Counted from the first letter of the stretch, positions 53,706 through 63,492 are shown. The stretch: 64,000 bases of DNA from JANSWY01 sp965228955 (GCA_965228955.1 OZ245848.1:3472001-3536000), one strand, 5' to 3'. Made by a program: numbers and translations. The notes: generated from the sequence alone by a model not told the origin.

Positions 53706-55082
53706 ATGTCTAAGGAAAAACCTTCACTTCCAAAAGGAACCAGAGATTTTGGGCCGATTCAAATGGCTAAAAGAAACTATATCATTGATAAAATTAAGTC
53801 GGTGTTTAGACTCTATGGTTTTGCTCAAATTGAAACACCGGCACTCGAACAATTATCAGTGCTAACTGGCAAATATGGTGACGAAGGAGACCAACTACTT
53901 TTCAAAATTCTGAATAGTGGTGATTATTTAAACGCCAAGAGCAATAAGATTGAAATTGAAGATTTTGAAAAAGGGTCAAAGCATCTTACTTCCAAAATCA
54001 GTGAAAAAGGTCTGAAATATGATTTAACAGTCCCTTTCGCTCGTTTCGTTGTTATGAACAGGAATGATATTACATTTCCATTCAAAAGATTTCAGGTACA
54101 ACCTGTATGGCGGGCAGACAGACCTCAAAAAGGACGATACAGAGAATTCTATCAGTGCGACGCTGATATGATAGGATCAAAATCATTGGTGCAGGAATCT
54201 GAAATTATTTTAATGATCAACGATGTATTTGATTCATTGGAATTTCAGGATTATAACATTGTATTTAATCATAGAAAAATACTTTCCGGAATCAGTGAGG
54301 CAATTGGTATGACTGGAAAGGAGACTGAATTCTGTGTTGCAATTGATAAACTGGATAAAATAGGAATTGAAAAGGTTTTTGAAGAGCTCGTTTCAAAGGG
54401 CTGTCCTGAAGGTTCGTTAAAAACGTTGGAACCAATCCTTACAGGTACAGGAGCAGAACAAATAGAAGTACTGAAAGAATTACTAAAGAAGTCTGAAGAT
54501 GGCTTATTAGGGCTACAAGAAGTAGAAGAAATCGAATCAATTCTAAAATCATCAGGGAGAGATAATTTACATCTTACTTTTGATGCAAGTCTTGCAAGGG
54601 GCCTCTCCTACTATACCGGAGCAATTTTCGAAGTAAAACCTACAACCGTGAAAATTGGAAGTATAACAGCTGGAGGTAGATATGATGATCTTACAGGAGT
54701 TTTTGGAATGCCTGATATCTCGGGAATTGGGATTTCATTTGGATTAGATAGAATCTATGATGTTTTAGAAGAGTTAAATCTTTTTCCTGAGTCACTTTTG
54801 GCTTCAACTCAATTAATGCTTGCAAGTTTTGATAAAGATGGTTTAGCATATGCTGTAGGATTAGCAAACCGATTCAGAGCAAGCGGGATTAAAACAGAAG
54901 TCTATCCTGATGCTGCCAAAATGCAGAAGCAATTCAAATATGCGGACAAACTGAATATTCCATATGTAATTGTAGTTGGACCTGAAGAAATGGAGACTGA
55001 ATTGTTTACTCTGAAGAATATGACTAACGGAGAACAAACAACTCTTGGAATTGATGAAATTATTCAAAATATTAATCGTTGA
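53706..55082 (+). CDS. hisS: Histidyl-tRNA synthetase
   Basis: Class II synthetase of 458 residues that charges tRNA-His. The N-terminal PKGTRDFGPIQMAKRNYI, motif 2 region FQVQPVWRADRPQKGRYREF and QCDADMIG are present. The histidine-binding motif is GLSYYTGAIFEV, followed by GGRYDDL and motif 3 GISFGLDRIYDVL. The C-terminal anticodon-binding domain ends at IDEIIQNINR. I start at ATG 53706; an in-frame GTG at 53688 lies in the promoter. Confidence 0.97.
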   Translation: MSKEKPSLPKGTRDFGPIQMAKRNYIIDKIKSVFRLYGFAQIETPALEQLSVLTGKYGDEGDQLLFKILNSGDYLNAKSNKIEIEDFEKGSKHLTSKISEKGLKYDLTVPFARFVVMNRNDITFPFKRFQVQPVWRADRPQKGRYREFYQCDADMIGSKSLVQESEIILMINDVFDSLEFQDYNIVFNHRKILSGISEAIGMTGKETEFCVAIDKLDKIGIEKVFEELVSKGCPEGSLKTLEPILTGTGAEQIEVLKELLKKSEDGLLGLQEVEEIESILKSSGRDNLHLTFDASLARGLSYYTGAIFEVKPTTVKIGSITAGGRYDDLTGVFGMPDISGIGISFGLDRIYDVLEELNLFPESLLASTQLMLASFDKDGLAYAVGLANRFRASGIKTEVYPDAAKMQKQFKYADKLNIPYVIVVGPEEMETELFTLKNMTNGEQTTLGIDEIIQNINR

Positions 55083-55099
55083 TCTGATAAAATGTAAAG

Positions 55100-56746
55100 A
55101 TTCTGAATTGCTTTAAGCACATAGCATTAGTCTCAATTATCTATTTCTGCCTGGTGTCTGCAAATAGTGTAGCTCAAGACAGTCAACTAGGAAGGTTTTC
55201 TGTGGAGTATAACCGGGGTTGTGACCCTTTTACTGTAAACATCATTGTGAACGACACTTTTGGAGCAGTTACAAGGCAGTATGTTTATGAAGAAGGGCAA
55301 ACTGAAACAAACGCTACTACTTACACTTATACTTCTCCAGGTAGCTATGAGATCATACAGATCATTTCCAATGTAAACCCAAGAACTGATACTTTAGCGA
55401 TTGAGGTTATTGAACCGACAATTCCTGAGTATATTATTTACAGTTGCGCTTCCAATGCTGCCAGAATAGAAATTGATGAATCAACGTATGATTTCTATAG
55501 GATATTTTACAACAATGATTCGGTTCAGGTTAATCCAAATTCGATAAGCCCAATATTGAATTTCCCAAATAGTAATAACCAGACAATCAGGATTAGAGGT
55601 TATTACAACGATGCTGAAGACAACTGTGGAGAAACAAACTTTGTCTACTCACCCCTTCAAAACATAGCTCAACCTGCAATTAATGATGTCAGCTATGATC
55701 AAAGCTGCATTGATTTAATTTCAGCTACACTAGATTTAACTATCACTAACAGTGTAAGGCATTTAGTGGAATTCAGCTCTGATGGCTCTACTTTTCAGGC
55801 AGTTGATACTGCCTTTAATACAGACCAAATAACTATTGACGGATTAAACTTCAATTCTACTTCAGTCTTCTTTAGAGTGAGTGCCATTGATGAATGTACT
55901 GGTAATACAATTTCACCCACAACCTTTGAACTGACAGAAATCCCAAATGCAATCGACCCAATAACTAACATCAATGCCTCCTACGACAACAAGAATGTCC
56001 AATTGGTATGGGAAGAACCATCATTTACTAATCTGGAGTACGATATTTACCAAAGTAGAAATCAAGCTGCATTCTCATTGGTGGGTTCAGCCAGCACAAA
56101 CACATTCACTGACACAGGTTTAAATCCAGATATCAATCTTTATCAATATCAAATTATCTCATCAGACACCTGTGGTAACACATCAGCCACCTCAATTACG
56201 GCGACTCCTACCTATCTGAGCTTTGATCAAGACCAAGGTAATTTCTACAATCTTTTCTGGAATTCATATGAAGGGTGGATCAGTGGAATAGCTGCTTATA
56301 ATTTACAGACGTTAGCAGAAGACGGAACTCCTCAAGACGAGTTTACAATCACAGAACAAAATCAGAAATTACTCAACATTTCAAACCTACCAGGAAATAG
56401 ATTTCGAATCAGAATCATCTCCGTAGAAGGTGGGTTTCAAGCATATTCCAACACGATTATTTTAGCTAAATCCAATACTATTCTCATTCCGGATGCTTTT
56501 AGTCCTAATGGAGATGGAATTAACGATGAAATAAGACCTATTTTGAATTCCTCTAACAACTTTGAGTTTTTAATTTATAACAAATGGGGTGAGTTAGTTT
56601 TTCAAAGCACTAATGTTTTTGTGGGATGGGATGGCATATACCGAAATAGAATTGCTGCATCCGGAACTTATATTTATCGTATAAAATATGAAAATGAGGA
56701 AGGAGAAGTCATCAACCAATCAGGTTCTTTTATATTATTGCGTTAA
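55100..56746 (+). CDS. T9SS type B (CHU_C) secreted protein with unusual start
   Basis: Secreted beta-rich protein of about 548 residues. Fibronectin-like or Ig-like stretches (VQLVWEEPSFTNLEYDIYQS) lead to a C-terminal CHU_C/type B sorting domain (PDAFSPNGDGINDEIRP to GTYIYRIKYEN). The first canonical start, GTG at 55154, leaves only SANSVAQDSQ and cuts the signal peptide. Upstream in frame, after a TAA at 55088, lies a full signal peptide, HIALVSIIYFCLVSANSVAQ. There is no ATG, GTG or TTG before it, only ATT at 55100, CTG at 55103 and ATA at 55121. I list the ATT as the likely start, but the start is uncertain. Confidence 0.8.
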   Translation: MLNCFKHIALVSIIYFCLVSANSVAQDSQLGRFSVEYNRGCDPFTVNIIVNDTFGAVTRQYVYEEGQTETNATTYTYTSPGSYEIIQIISNVNPRTDTLAIEVIEPTIPEYIIYSCASNAARIEIDESTYDFYRIFYNNDSVQVNPNSISPILNFPNSNNQTIRIRGYYNDAEDNCGETNFVYSPLQNIAQPAINDVSYDQSCIDLISATLDLTITNSVRHLVEFSSDGSTFQAVDTAFNTDQITIDGLNFNSTSVFFRVSAIDECTGNTISPTTFELTEIPNAIDPITNINASYDNKNVQLVWEEPSFTNLEYDIYQSRNQAAFSLVGSASTNTFTDTGLNPDINLYQYQIISSDTCGNTSATSITATPTYLSFDQDQGNFYNLFWNSYEGWISGIAAYNLQTLAEDGTPQDEFTITEQNQKLLNISNLPGNRFRIRIISVEGGFQAYSNTIILAKSNTILIPDAFSPNGDGINDEIRPILNSSNNFEFLIYNKWGELVFQSTNVFVGWDGIYRNRIAASGTYIYRIKYENEEGEVINQSGSFILLR

Positions 56747-56757
56747 AATACTGGCTT

Positions 56758-57090
56758 ATGTTTGACATGATGAAAATGATGGGCAAAATCAAAGAAGCCC
56801 AGACCAAAATGAAAGAAGCCCAGGATGGGTTAGTGAATATCACTGCAAATGGCGAGTCTGGTGCTGGATTGGTTACTGCAAAGGTGAATGGTAAGAAGGA
56901 AGTAATTTCAGTAAATGTTGATAGTTCTCTTATGACAATGGAAGACAGAGAAATGATGCAGGATTTGATTGTTGCTGCTGTGAACAAAGCGATTGAAAAT
57001 GTTGAGGTCAAAGCACAAGAACATATGAAAAACGCCACAGAAGGATTACTACCAAATATACCAGGTATGGATCTAAGTGGGATGATGTAA
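56758..57090 (+). CDS. ybaB: YbaB/EbfC nucleoid-associated protein
   Basis: DNA-binding protein of 110 residues of the YbaB/EbfC family. MFDMMKMMGKIKEAQTKMKE is the family N-terminus; GAGLVTAKVNGKKEVISVNV and DLIVAAVNKAIENVEVKAQE follow. Usually a dimer binding DNA or affecting gene expression. It starts 11 bases after the CHU_C gene; the glycosyltransferase gene begins the base after its stop. Confidence 0.94.
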   Translation: MFDMMKMMGKIKEAQTKMKEAQDGLVNITANGESGAGLVTAKVNGKKEVISVNVDSSLMTMEDREMMQDLIVAAVNKAIENVEVKAQEHMKNATEGLLPNIPGMDLSGMM

Positions 57091-58098
57091 ATGGAAGACA
57101 TTGCAGTTGTAATCCTTAATTACAATGGCAGAAACTACCTGGAACAGTTTCTCCCCACTCTCCTAAGCTATTCAAAACCATCCAGAGTAATAGTTGCGGA
57201 TAATAAGTCCATTGATGACTCTGTGCCATATCTTCAAAAAGTATTCCCAGAAGTAGAATTGATTCTTCTTGACGAGAATTATGGCTATGCCGGAGGATAT
57301 AATGAGGCATTAAAGCAAATCGAGTCAAAATATTTCTTACTGATTAATTCAGATATAGAAGTTACTCCTAACTGGATCAAACCTATGTATGAATTATTGG
57401 AAGCGAACCCCAATATTGCCAGCGTACAACCTAAGATCCTCGCATACCATAATAAAGATACTTTTGAGCACGCAGGTGCGGCAGGTGGTTTTTTAGATTG
57501 GCTCGGTTATCCCTTTTGCAGAGGTAGAATATTTGAAGAAGTTGAAAAGGACGAAGGTCAATATGATGATCCAGTTCAAATTTTCTGGGCAACAGGAGCT
57601 TGCTTTTTAATTCGCAGTGAGGTCTTTTTTAGTGCTGGAATGTTTGATTCTGATTTCTTTGCTCATATGGAAGAGATTGATCTATGCTGGAGAATCAATG
57701 CACTTGGCCATGAGGTTCACTATGAACCCAAAAGTGTAGTTTATCATGTTGGAGGTGGGACATTAGCCGCTTCAAACCCATGGAAAACGGAATTGAACTT
57801 CCGAAATGGTTTGATTATGTTATACAAGAACCTTCCTTTCAATCAATGGATCTACAAAATTCCATTTCGTATCACCCTGGACTTTGTAGCAGCGTTGAAA
57901 TTCTTAATAGATAAGAAAGCCGGTCATGCTAAAGCTGTTTTGAAGGCGTTCTTTCAATTTCTAGGAACTATTAGGACTACACATAAGAAACGAAGAGATA
58001 ATCTACCCCAAAAAGGCTATCAGGAATTCATTCACTCCGAAAAGCTTCTGATTTGGCAACATTTTTTAAAAGGGAAAAAGAAATATTCGGAACTCTAG
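57091..58098 (+). CDS. Family 2 glycosyltransferase
   Basis: Glycosyltransferase of 335 residues with a GT-A fold. AVVILNYNGRNYLEQF opens the domain, VIVADNKSIDDSV follows, and the DxD-type motif is in FLLINSDIEV. DNYGYAGGYNEA-like ENYGYAGGYNEALK and FWATGACFLIRSEVFF are typical of rhamnosyl-type transferases. A hydrophobic C-terminal stretch may anchor it. Sugar and acceptor are unknown. It overlaps the convergent PspC gene by 4 bases. Confidence 0.92.
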   Translation: MEDIAVVILNYNGRNYLEQFLPTLLSYSKPSRVIVADNKSIDDSVPYLQKVFPEVELILLDENYGYAGGYNEALKQIESKYFLLINSDIEVTPNWIKPMYELLEANPNIASVQPKILAYHNKDTFEHAGAAGGFLDWLGYPFCRGRIFEEVEKDEGQYDDPVQIFWATGACFLIRSEVFFSAGMFDSDFFAHMEEIDLCWRINALGHEVHYEPKSVVYHVGGGTLAASNPWKTELNFRNGLIMLYKNLPFNQWIYKIPFRITLDFVAALKFLIDKKAGHAKAVLKAFFQFLGTIRTTHKKRRDNLPQKGYQEFIHSEKLLIWQHFLKGKKKYSEL

Positions 58099-58301
58099 TA
58101 ATACCAGAGAGAATTGCGTCTTCTAAGATGTTTTCTGATATTCATTACAAAGGCCAAAGCCAGGTAAATTAGTATCGGAGAACCGAAGGTAAGGAAGCTT
58201 GTGTAGATGAAAAACAAACGGATCGAAGATGTTGGTATATTCAACTTCTCACCTAGTCTGGTACAAACCCCAAATGCGTATTTTTCAACAAACTCTTGCA
58301 T
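58095..58301 (-). CDS. PspC domain protein
   Basis: Membrane protein of 68 residues resembling the PspC domain: GVCTRLGEKLNIPTSSIRLF followed by one membrane helix (FLTFGSPILIYLALAFVM) and a basic end (IRKHLRRRNSLWYY). PspC proteins act in envelope stress responses, but no psp locus is present. Own -7 box upstream. Confidence 0.85.
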   Translation of the reverse strand: MQEFVEKYAFGVCTRLGEKLNIPTSSIRLFFIYTSFLTFGSPILIYLALAFVMNIRKHLRRRNSLWYY

Positions 58302-58318
58302 CTCTTAAAATTACAATA

Positions 58319-58326
58319 CAAATATA
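58319..58326 (-). promoter_or_regulatory. -7 box of the PspC gene
   Basis: The minus strand reads TATATTTG, an exact TAnnTTTG, 17 bases ahead of the ATG at 58301. No -33 TTG at the usual spacing. Confidence 0.5.
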
Positions 58327-58466
58327 ACGATATAGATGGATAAAATGTTAAAATTCTTTCTACAGGATAAATATTTTTAACTATTATTGTGGAGATTTCC
58401 AGTGAATTCTGGAAACGTTCGACCAATTTTTATAAACTTATTTCTTTTAAACAAAAAGTGATTCAG

Positions 58467-60236
58467 ATGAAAAAAATCAACCTTATTATGGCCCTTTTTA
58501 TTGGTGCGGCTGTATTTTCCGGTTGTAAGTTATCCAAGATGATAAAACTGGCCAACGACCAGGATTTGACAGTGGAGCCTAATCCTCTTGAAGTTCACGG
58601 TGGAAAAATCGCATTCGAAATGTCAGCAGTGCTTCCTCCTAAGATGCTTCCTTCAGGAACAGCTTACACCTTAAAAACAATCTACCAATACGGAGACCAA
58701 GAAATCAATTTACCTGGAGTAGAATTTAAGGCTGATGATTTTCCAAGCAGCAGTACTTCTACATCTAGAAAAAGTCAAGACTTTACTTTCGACTATCAGG
58801 ACGGCATGAATCCTGGTAAATTAATGATCGGTGGTGAGGCTAAGGACACAAGAAGCGGAAAAACTGCTGAAACACCTGCTAAACTTCAGGTAGCCACTGG
58901 TTTAATCACTACTTCTATGTTAGTGAAAGACGTGTACTACTCTGCTTATGCAGATCACGGTTACAACGACAAAGAAGAATTAATACCAACTAATGTTGAT
59001 TTCTTCTTCGACCAGGGAAGATCAGTTCTTAAGACTTCTGAGAAAAGAAGTGACAGAGGATCTAACTTCTCAGCTTTCGTAGCAGAAAAGAACGTTACAA
59101 AAACTGTTACTATCACAGGTCTTCACTCTCCTGAAGGTACTGAAAGAATCAACAGTGGTTTAGCTGAAGAAAGAGCTGCTGCTATTGAGAAGTACTACAG
59201 ACAGCAGATGAAAAAGTATGACTACAAAGACCTTTCTGATAGCATCAAATTTATATTGAAGCCTGTAATCGAAGATTGGCAAGCTTTCAAAGATGCATTG
59301 AAAGATTACGATGGTATCGATGGAAATGCTAAGTCTGAAGTATTAAGAATCGTAAATGGTACTGGTACTTTCGAAGACAAAGAAAAGTCTCTTCAGAAAC
59401 TTGATTCATACAAGAAATTATTCAAAGATGTATATCCTCCGTTAAGAACAGCAAAAACTGAAATCTTAACTGTGAAGCCTAAGAAATCAAATGCTGAGAT
59501 TGCAGTTCTTGCAAAATCAGTTGCTGATGGAAGTGCAAAAGCGGATACTTTGAGTGCTGAAGAATTATTATTTGCTGGTAACATGACTCCTTCATTGGAC
59601 GAAAAAGTTGCTATCTACACTGCTGCTACAAAAGCTAATCCAAGCTGGCAAGCACACAACAACTTAGCTGCTGCTCTATTAATGCAAGCTAAGGCTGGAG
59701 ATGCTGACAAAGTAGACGCTGCTATCACTCAATTAGAGATTGCTGCTAAGCTTCAGAAAACTGCTGAGGTTCATACTAACCTTGCTACTGCTTACGCAAT
59801 GCAAGCTAACTATGACAAGGCTATGGAGAACGTAGAGGCTGCTGAAGGTCTTGGTGGATCTGCAATGTTGAAAGCAGGATTGAACTCTGTTAAAGGAGCT
59901 ATCCTGGTAAGACAAGGAGACTACTCTGCTGCTACAAGCGCGCTTTCTGCTCCTACAAAAGACTTAGATGCAATGTTTGACAAAGGTCTTGCTCTTCTAT
60001 TGAACAAGGATTTCGCTCAAGCTGAAGCTGCATTCAATGAAGTTACTTCTGCTGAAGATGGTTATGCTCTAGCATGGTATGCTGGTGCTATCGCTTCTGC
60101 TAGACAAGGTAACGCTAGTGATGTAAAAACTAAATTGATCAAAGCTACTAATCTTGATGCTTCTCTTAAGGAGAAAGCTCTTGCAGATTTAGAATTCAGA
60201 ACATTTGCTGCTGAATTAGCAACTGCTTTGAAATAA
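58467..60236 (+). CDS. Lipoprotein with OmpA-like and TPR domains
   Basis: Predicted lipoprotein of 589 residues; the lipobox FSGC places the lipid on Cys20. A beta-rich part (about 30-160) precedes an OmpA-type region (PTNVDFFFDQGRSVLKTSEK, VTITGLHSPEGTERINSGLA). TPR-like helices follow from about 400, with LQKTAEVHTNLATAYAMQ and NYDKAMENVEAAEGLGG. Frequent GCT, GAA and AAA codons in the Ala-rich part suggest high expression. I start at ATG 58467, not the TTG/GTG-type start further upstream, since the signal peptide begins there. A strong terminator follows. Probably links the outer membrane to peptidoglycan. Confidence 0.87.
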   Translation: MKKINLIMALFIGAAVFSGCKLSKMIKLANDQDLTVEPNPLEVHGGKIAFEMSAVLPPKMLPSGTAYTLKTIYQYGDQEINLPGVEFKADDFPSSSTSTSRKSQDFTFDYQDGMNPGKLMIGGEAKDTRSGKTAETPAKLQVATGLITTSMLVKDVYYSAYADHGYNDKEELIPTNVDFFFDQGRSVLKTSEKRSDRGSNFSAFVAEKNVTKTVTITGLHSPEGTERINSGLAEERAAAIEKYYRQQMKKYDYKDLSDSIKFILKPVIEDWQAFKDALKDYDGIDGNAKSEVLRIVNGTGTFEDKEKSLQKLDSYKKLFKDVYPPLRTAKTEILTVKPKKSNAEIAVLAKSVADGSAKADTLSAEELLFAGNMTPSLDEKVAIYTAATKANPSWQAHNNLAAALLMQAKAGDADKVDAAITQLEIAAKLQKTAEVHTNLATAYAMQANYDKAMENVEAAEGLGGSAMLKAGLNSVKGAILVRQGDYSAATSALSAPTKDLDAMFDKGLALLLNKDFAQAEAAFNEVTSAEDGYALAWYAGAIASARQGNASDVKTKLIKATNLDASLKEKALADLEFRTFAAELATALK

Positions 60237-60262
60237 TTTGAATAAATAACATTATTTAATAG

Positions 60263-60291
60263 AAGCCCCACAGCAGTGGGGCTTTTTTTTT
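60263..60291 (+). terminator. Intrinsic terminator
   Basis: 9-bp stem AAGCCCCAC / GTGGGGCTT with loop AGCA, then a T tract to 60291. It closes the OmpA/TPR lipoprotein gene. Confidence 0.92.
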
Positions 60292-60379
60292 GCATTCTTT
60301 ACAGAAAAGGGTGTTTGAAAAATTTTTAATAATGCCCTTCCATTCTTAATTTAGCACCACATTAAAAACATCACATTCA

Positions 60380-61357
60380 ATGAGAGTAATTCAATTCAGA
60401 GAAGCCTTGGGCGAGGCAATGAGCGAAGAAATGAGACGCGATGAAAGTGTCTACTTAATGGGTGAAGAAGTAGCCGAATACAATGGTGCTTACAAAGTTA
60501 GCCAAGGTATGCTGGATGAATTTGGTCCTAAAAGGGTGATCGATACTCCAATTGCGGAACTTGGGTTTGCAGGTATCGGTGTTGGTTCAGCAATGAACGG
60601 ACTTAGACCAATCATTGAATTCATGACTTTCAACTTCTCTTTGGTTGCTATTGACCAGGTGATCAATGGCGCTGCTAAGATGATGTCTATGTCTGGCGGT
60701 CAATTTAATGTTCCAATCGTGTTTAGAGGACCAACTGGTAATGCTGGACAATTAAGTTCTCAGCATTCTCAAAACTTTGAAAACTGGTATGCAAATACTC
60801 CAGGGTTAAAAGTTGTTGTTCCATCAAATCCATATGACGCAAAAGGACTTCTTAAAACTTCTATAAGAGATAATGATCCAACTATTTTCATGGAATCAGA
60901 ACTGATGTATGGAGATAAAGGTGAAGTTCCTGAAGAAGAATACACTATTCCAATTGGACAGGCGAATGTTACCAAGTCTGGTAATGATGTTACAATCATT
61001 TCATTTGGTAAAATGATGAAAGTAGCTGACCAGGCTGCAATCGAATTGGGTAAAGAAGGAATAGATGCAGAGGTGATTGACTTAAGATCCGTTAGACCAA
61101 TTGATTATGAGACAATCATTGCTTCAGTGAAGAAAACGAACAGATTGGTAATTGTTGAGGAAGCTTGGCCATTAGCTTCTATTTCAGCGGAGTTATCTCA
61201 CCAAATCCAATTCAACGCATTTGATTACCTTGATGCTCCTGTAATCAGAGTAACTAGTAGAGATGTACCTCTTCCTTACGCCCCTACACTTATCGAAGAG
61301 ATTCTACCAAACGTGAAAAGAACAATAGACGCTGTGAAAGCAGTGATGTACAGATAA
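60380..61357 (+). CDS. pdhB: Pyruvate dehydrogenase E1 component, beta subunit
   Basis: E1 beta subunit of 325 residues for the pyruvate dehydrogenase complex. MRVIQFREALGEAMSEEMRR and VYLMGEEVAEYNGAYKVSQG open it; DTPIAELGFAGIGVGSAM, FRGPTGNAGQLSSQHSQN and VEEAWPLASISAEL follow. It pairs with E1 alpha to convert pyruvate with thiamine diphosphate; the alpha subunit is not in the window. Monocistronic, with a terminator after the stop. Confidence 0.95.
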   Translation: MRVIQFREALGEAMSEEMRRDESVYLMGEEVAEYNGAYKVSQGMLDEFGPKRVIDTPIAELGFAGIGVGSAMNGLRPIIEFMTFNFSLVAIDQVINGAAKMMSMSGGQFNVPIVFRGPTGNAGQLSSQHSQNFENWYANTPGLKVVVPSNPYDAKGLLKTSIRDNDPTIFMESELMYGDKGEVPEEEYTIPIGQANVTKSGNDVTIISFGKMMKVADQAAIELGKEGIDAEVIDLRSVRPIDYETIIASVKKTNRLVIVEEAWPLASISAELSHQIQFNAFDYLDAPVIRVTSRDVPLPYAPTLIEEILPNVKRTIDAVKAVMYR

Positions 61358-61381
61358 GATATTTTAAACCTGTATTTGAAG

Positions 61382-61409
61382 CCCTCTTGACTTTGTTGAG
61401 AGGGTTTTT
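61382..61409 (+). terminator. Intrinsic terminator of pdhB
   Basis: 10-bp stem CCCTCTTGAC / GTTGAGAGGG (two wobble pairs) with loop TTT and five T after it. Confidence 0.82.
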
Positions 61410-61420
61410 ATTTGGACAAT

Positions 61421-61452
61421 AAAAAAGGCGTTGCTCTCACAACGCCTTTTTT
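61421..61452. terminator. Bidirectional terminator between pdhB and ffh
   Basis: Perfect 13-bp stem AAAAAAGGCGTTG / CAACGCCTTTTTT with loop CTCTCA. Flanking A and T tracts make it work both ways; it closes ffh and backs up the pdhB terminator. Confidence 0.9.
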
Positions 61453-61469
61453 AATTATATCTATTAAGG

Positions 61470-62801
61470 TTACTTACCGAACATATTCATATTGGAAAGT
61501 GCCCGCTTAGCTCCTCCCATTTTGTTCATGGTTTTCATCATCTTACGCATTTCATTAAACTGCTTTAAGAGCTGATTAACTTGCTGGATAGAAGTTCCAC
61601 TACCCTTTGCGATTCTGTTTCTTCTACTTCCATTTATAAGATCTGGGTTAGACCTTTCCGTTGGTGTCATTGACTTAATGATTGCCTCGATTGGCTTAAA
61701 TGAATCATCATCTATATCGACATTTTTCATCATTTTTCCCATTCCAGGAATCATTCCCATTAGGTCTTTGATGTTACCCATTTTACGGATCTGCTCCATC
61801 TGAGATAAGAAATCATCAAACCCAAACTGATTTTTTCTAATCTTCTTATTAAGTCGCTGAGCCTCCTCCTGGTCAAATGTTTGCTGTGCTTTCTCAACAA
61901 GTGTAAGCACATCACCCATACCAAGGATTCTCTTCGCCATTCTATCAGGGTGGAAGACGTCAATTGCGTCCATTTTCTCACCTGTACTGATATACTTAAT
62001 TGGCTTCTCAACTACAGTCCTAACCGTAAGTGCTGCTCCACCACGAGTATCACCATCTAACTTGGTTAATACTACCCCGTCAAAATCAAGACGGTCATTA
62101 AAGGTCTTAGCAGTATTCACGGCATCCTGACCTGTCATTGAGTCAACTACAAATAATGTCTCAGAAGGCTTCACTGATTTTTTCAGTTCTTCAATCTCAT
62201 TCATCATTTGCTCATCAACAGCCAAACGACCCGCTGTATCTATAATGATTGTTTTCTTGCCGTTATCCTTGGCGTACTTGATTGCTTTCTTAGCAATAGC
62301 AACCGCATCCTTATTTTCTGGCTCAGCGTAGACCTCTACTCCTATCTGCTCTCCCAGAACTTTCAACTGATCAATCGCAGCAGGTCTGTAGATATCACAT
62401 GCCGCAAGAAGCACTGTTCTACCTTGTTTCTTTAGAAGAGCACCAAGCTTTCCTGTGAAAGTTGTTTTACCAGAACCTTGAAGACCACTTATCAAGATAA
62501 TATTAGGGTCACCCTTTAGGTTGATTTCCTCCTGAGTACCTCCCATTAAACTTGTAAGCTCTTCAGCAACGATCTTAGTAAGCAACTGTCCCGGAGAAAC
62601 CGCGATCAATACATCCTGACCAAGCGCTTCATCTTTGATTTTATCGGTTACTTCCTTCGCAACTTTATAGTTAACATCAGCGTCAATCAAAGCTCTTCGG
62701 ATTTCCTTTACGGTAGCCGCCACATTGATTTCTGTGATCTTTCCTTGCCCTTTAAGCGTCTTGAACGCTCTGTCTAACTTTACACTTAAATTATCAAACA
62801 T
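61470..62801 (-). CDS. ffh: Signal recognition particle protein Ffh
   Basis: SRP54/Ffh GTPase of 443 residues, which with 4.5S RNA targets membrane proteins to the translocon. N domain at 1-85; G domain with G1 GLQGSGKTTF (106-115), DTAGR, VLTKLDGDTRGG and PIKYISTGEK. The Met-rich M domain (about 300-443) has MGMIPGMGKMM, DLINGSRRNRIAKGSGTSI and MRKMMKTMNKMGG. The RNA-binding SRRxRIAxGSG stretch is intact. Confidence 0.97.
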   Translation of the reverse strand: MFDNLSVKLDRAFKTLKGQGKITEINVAATVKEIRRALIDADVNYKVAKEVTDKIKDEALGQDVLIAVSPGQLLTKIVAEELTSLMGGTQEEINLKGDPNIILISGLQGSGKTTFTGKLGALLKKQGRTVLLAACDIYRPAAIDQLKVLGEQIGVEVYAEPENKDAVAIAKKAIKYAKDNGKKTIIIDTAGRLAVDEQMMNEIEELKKSVKPSETLFVVDSMTGQDAVNTAKTFNDRLDFDGVVLTKLDGDTRGGAALTVRTVVEKPIKYISTGEKMDAIDVFHPDRMAKRILGMGDVLTLVEKAQQTFDQEEAQRLNKKIRKNQFGFDDFLSQMEQIRKMGNIKDLMGMIPGMGKMMKNVDIDDDSFKPIEAIIKSMTPTERSNPDLINGSRRNRIAKGSGTSIQQVNQLLKQFNEMRKMMKTMNKMGGAKRALSNMNMFGK

Positions 62802-62985
62802 GCTGTCTTAACTTTTGGAGGGGTAAAGTTAACCTAATACTTTAAAAAATTACCCCCTGATTTTGATTCAATGACGAAAGACCTAAGAAAAATATTTGAT
62901 TCCTAGCTGTAACCTATTTTTATAAAGTCAGTATATACTATAGATTAGTACCTTGTAATACAAAATACTCATAAAACTCAACACG

Positions 62986-63468
62986 ATGAAAAGGAAATTA
63001 CTACAATCTATTACACTAATGATGGTTTTAGGCTTTATGTCTACTACCTTGATGGCTCAGGATAAAGTCACACGTAAAGACGTTGAAGGTAAGACCTGGC
63101 AACTTAAAATTGATATTGATGATGAATTAGAAGATGAGATCGATGATGCGGATTCAGCATTGGAAAGAATCATTATCAAATCTGTAGCAGGTATGGTTGA
63201 TGGCATTATTGATGGCATTGATATTTACTTTGAATTTAAGCCAAACAACGAATTAAAAGTTACTGTGGAAGCTTTTGGCGAAAGAGAAGTTGAATACACT
63301 GAATGGTTTATTAATAAAGATGGAGCATTAGTAATTGAAGATACTGATAGCTTTAATTCAGATGATGATAATATTTGGTTAATGGTTGACGATGTTCTGG
63401 TTGCTTTTGATGAAGACTGGGACGGAGATCTTGATGACCAAAACGTCTATCTTGTCAGGATAGACTAA
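62986..63468 (+). CDS. Secreted acidic protein of unknown function
   Basis: Protein of 160 residues with a signal peptide ending ...TTLMAQD. The mature part is very acidic (IDDELEDEIDDADSALE) and ends in a lipocalin-like beta pattern (KTWQLKIDI, NNELKVTVEAFGEREVEYTEW). The order KTWQLK ... ELKVTV ... YTEWF resembles small lipocalin-like proteins, but I cannot assign a family. A strong terminator follows 24 bases after the stop. Confidence 0.78.
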   Translation: MKRKLLQSITLMMVLGFMSTTLMAQDKVTRKDVEGKTWQLKIDIDDELEDEIDDADSALERIIIKSVAGMVDGIIDGIDIYFEFKPNNELKVTVEAFGEREVEYTEWFINKDGALVIEDTDSFNSDDDNIWLMVDDVLVAFDEDWDGDLDDQNVYLVRID

Positions 63469-63492
63469 CGGTTAAATTGTGATAAATTAAGA

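Noticed and set aside
56730..57101. 123-codon frame on the minus strand
   Set aside because: It lies antisense to ybaB and appears only because of its codon pattern.
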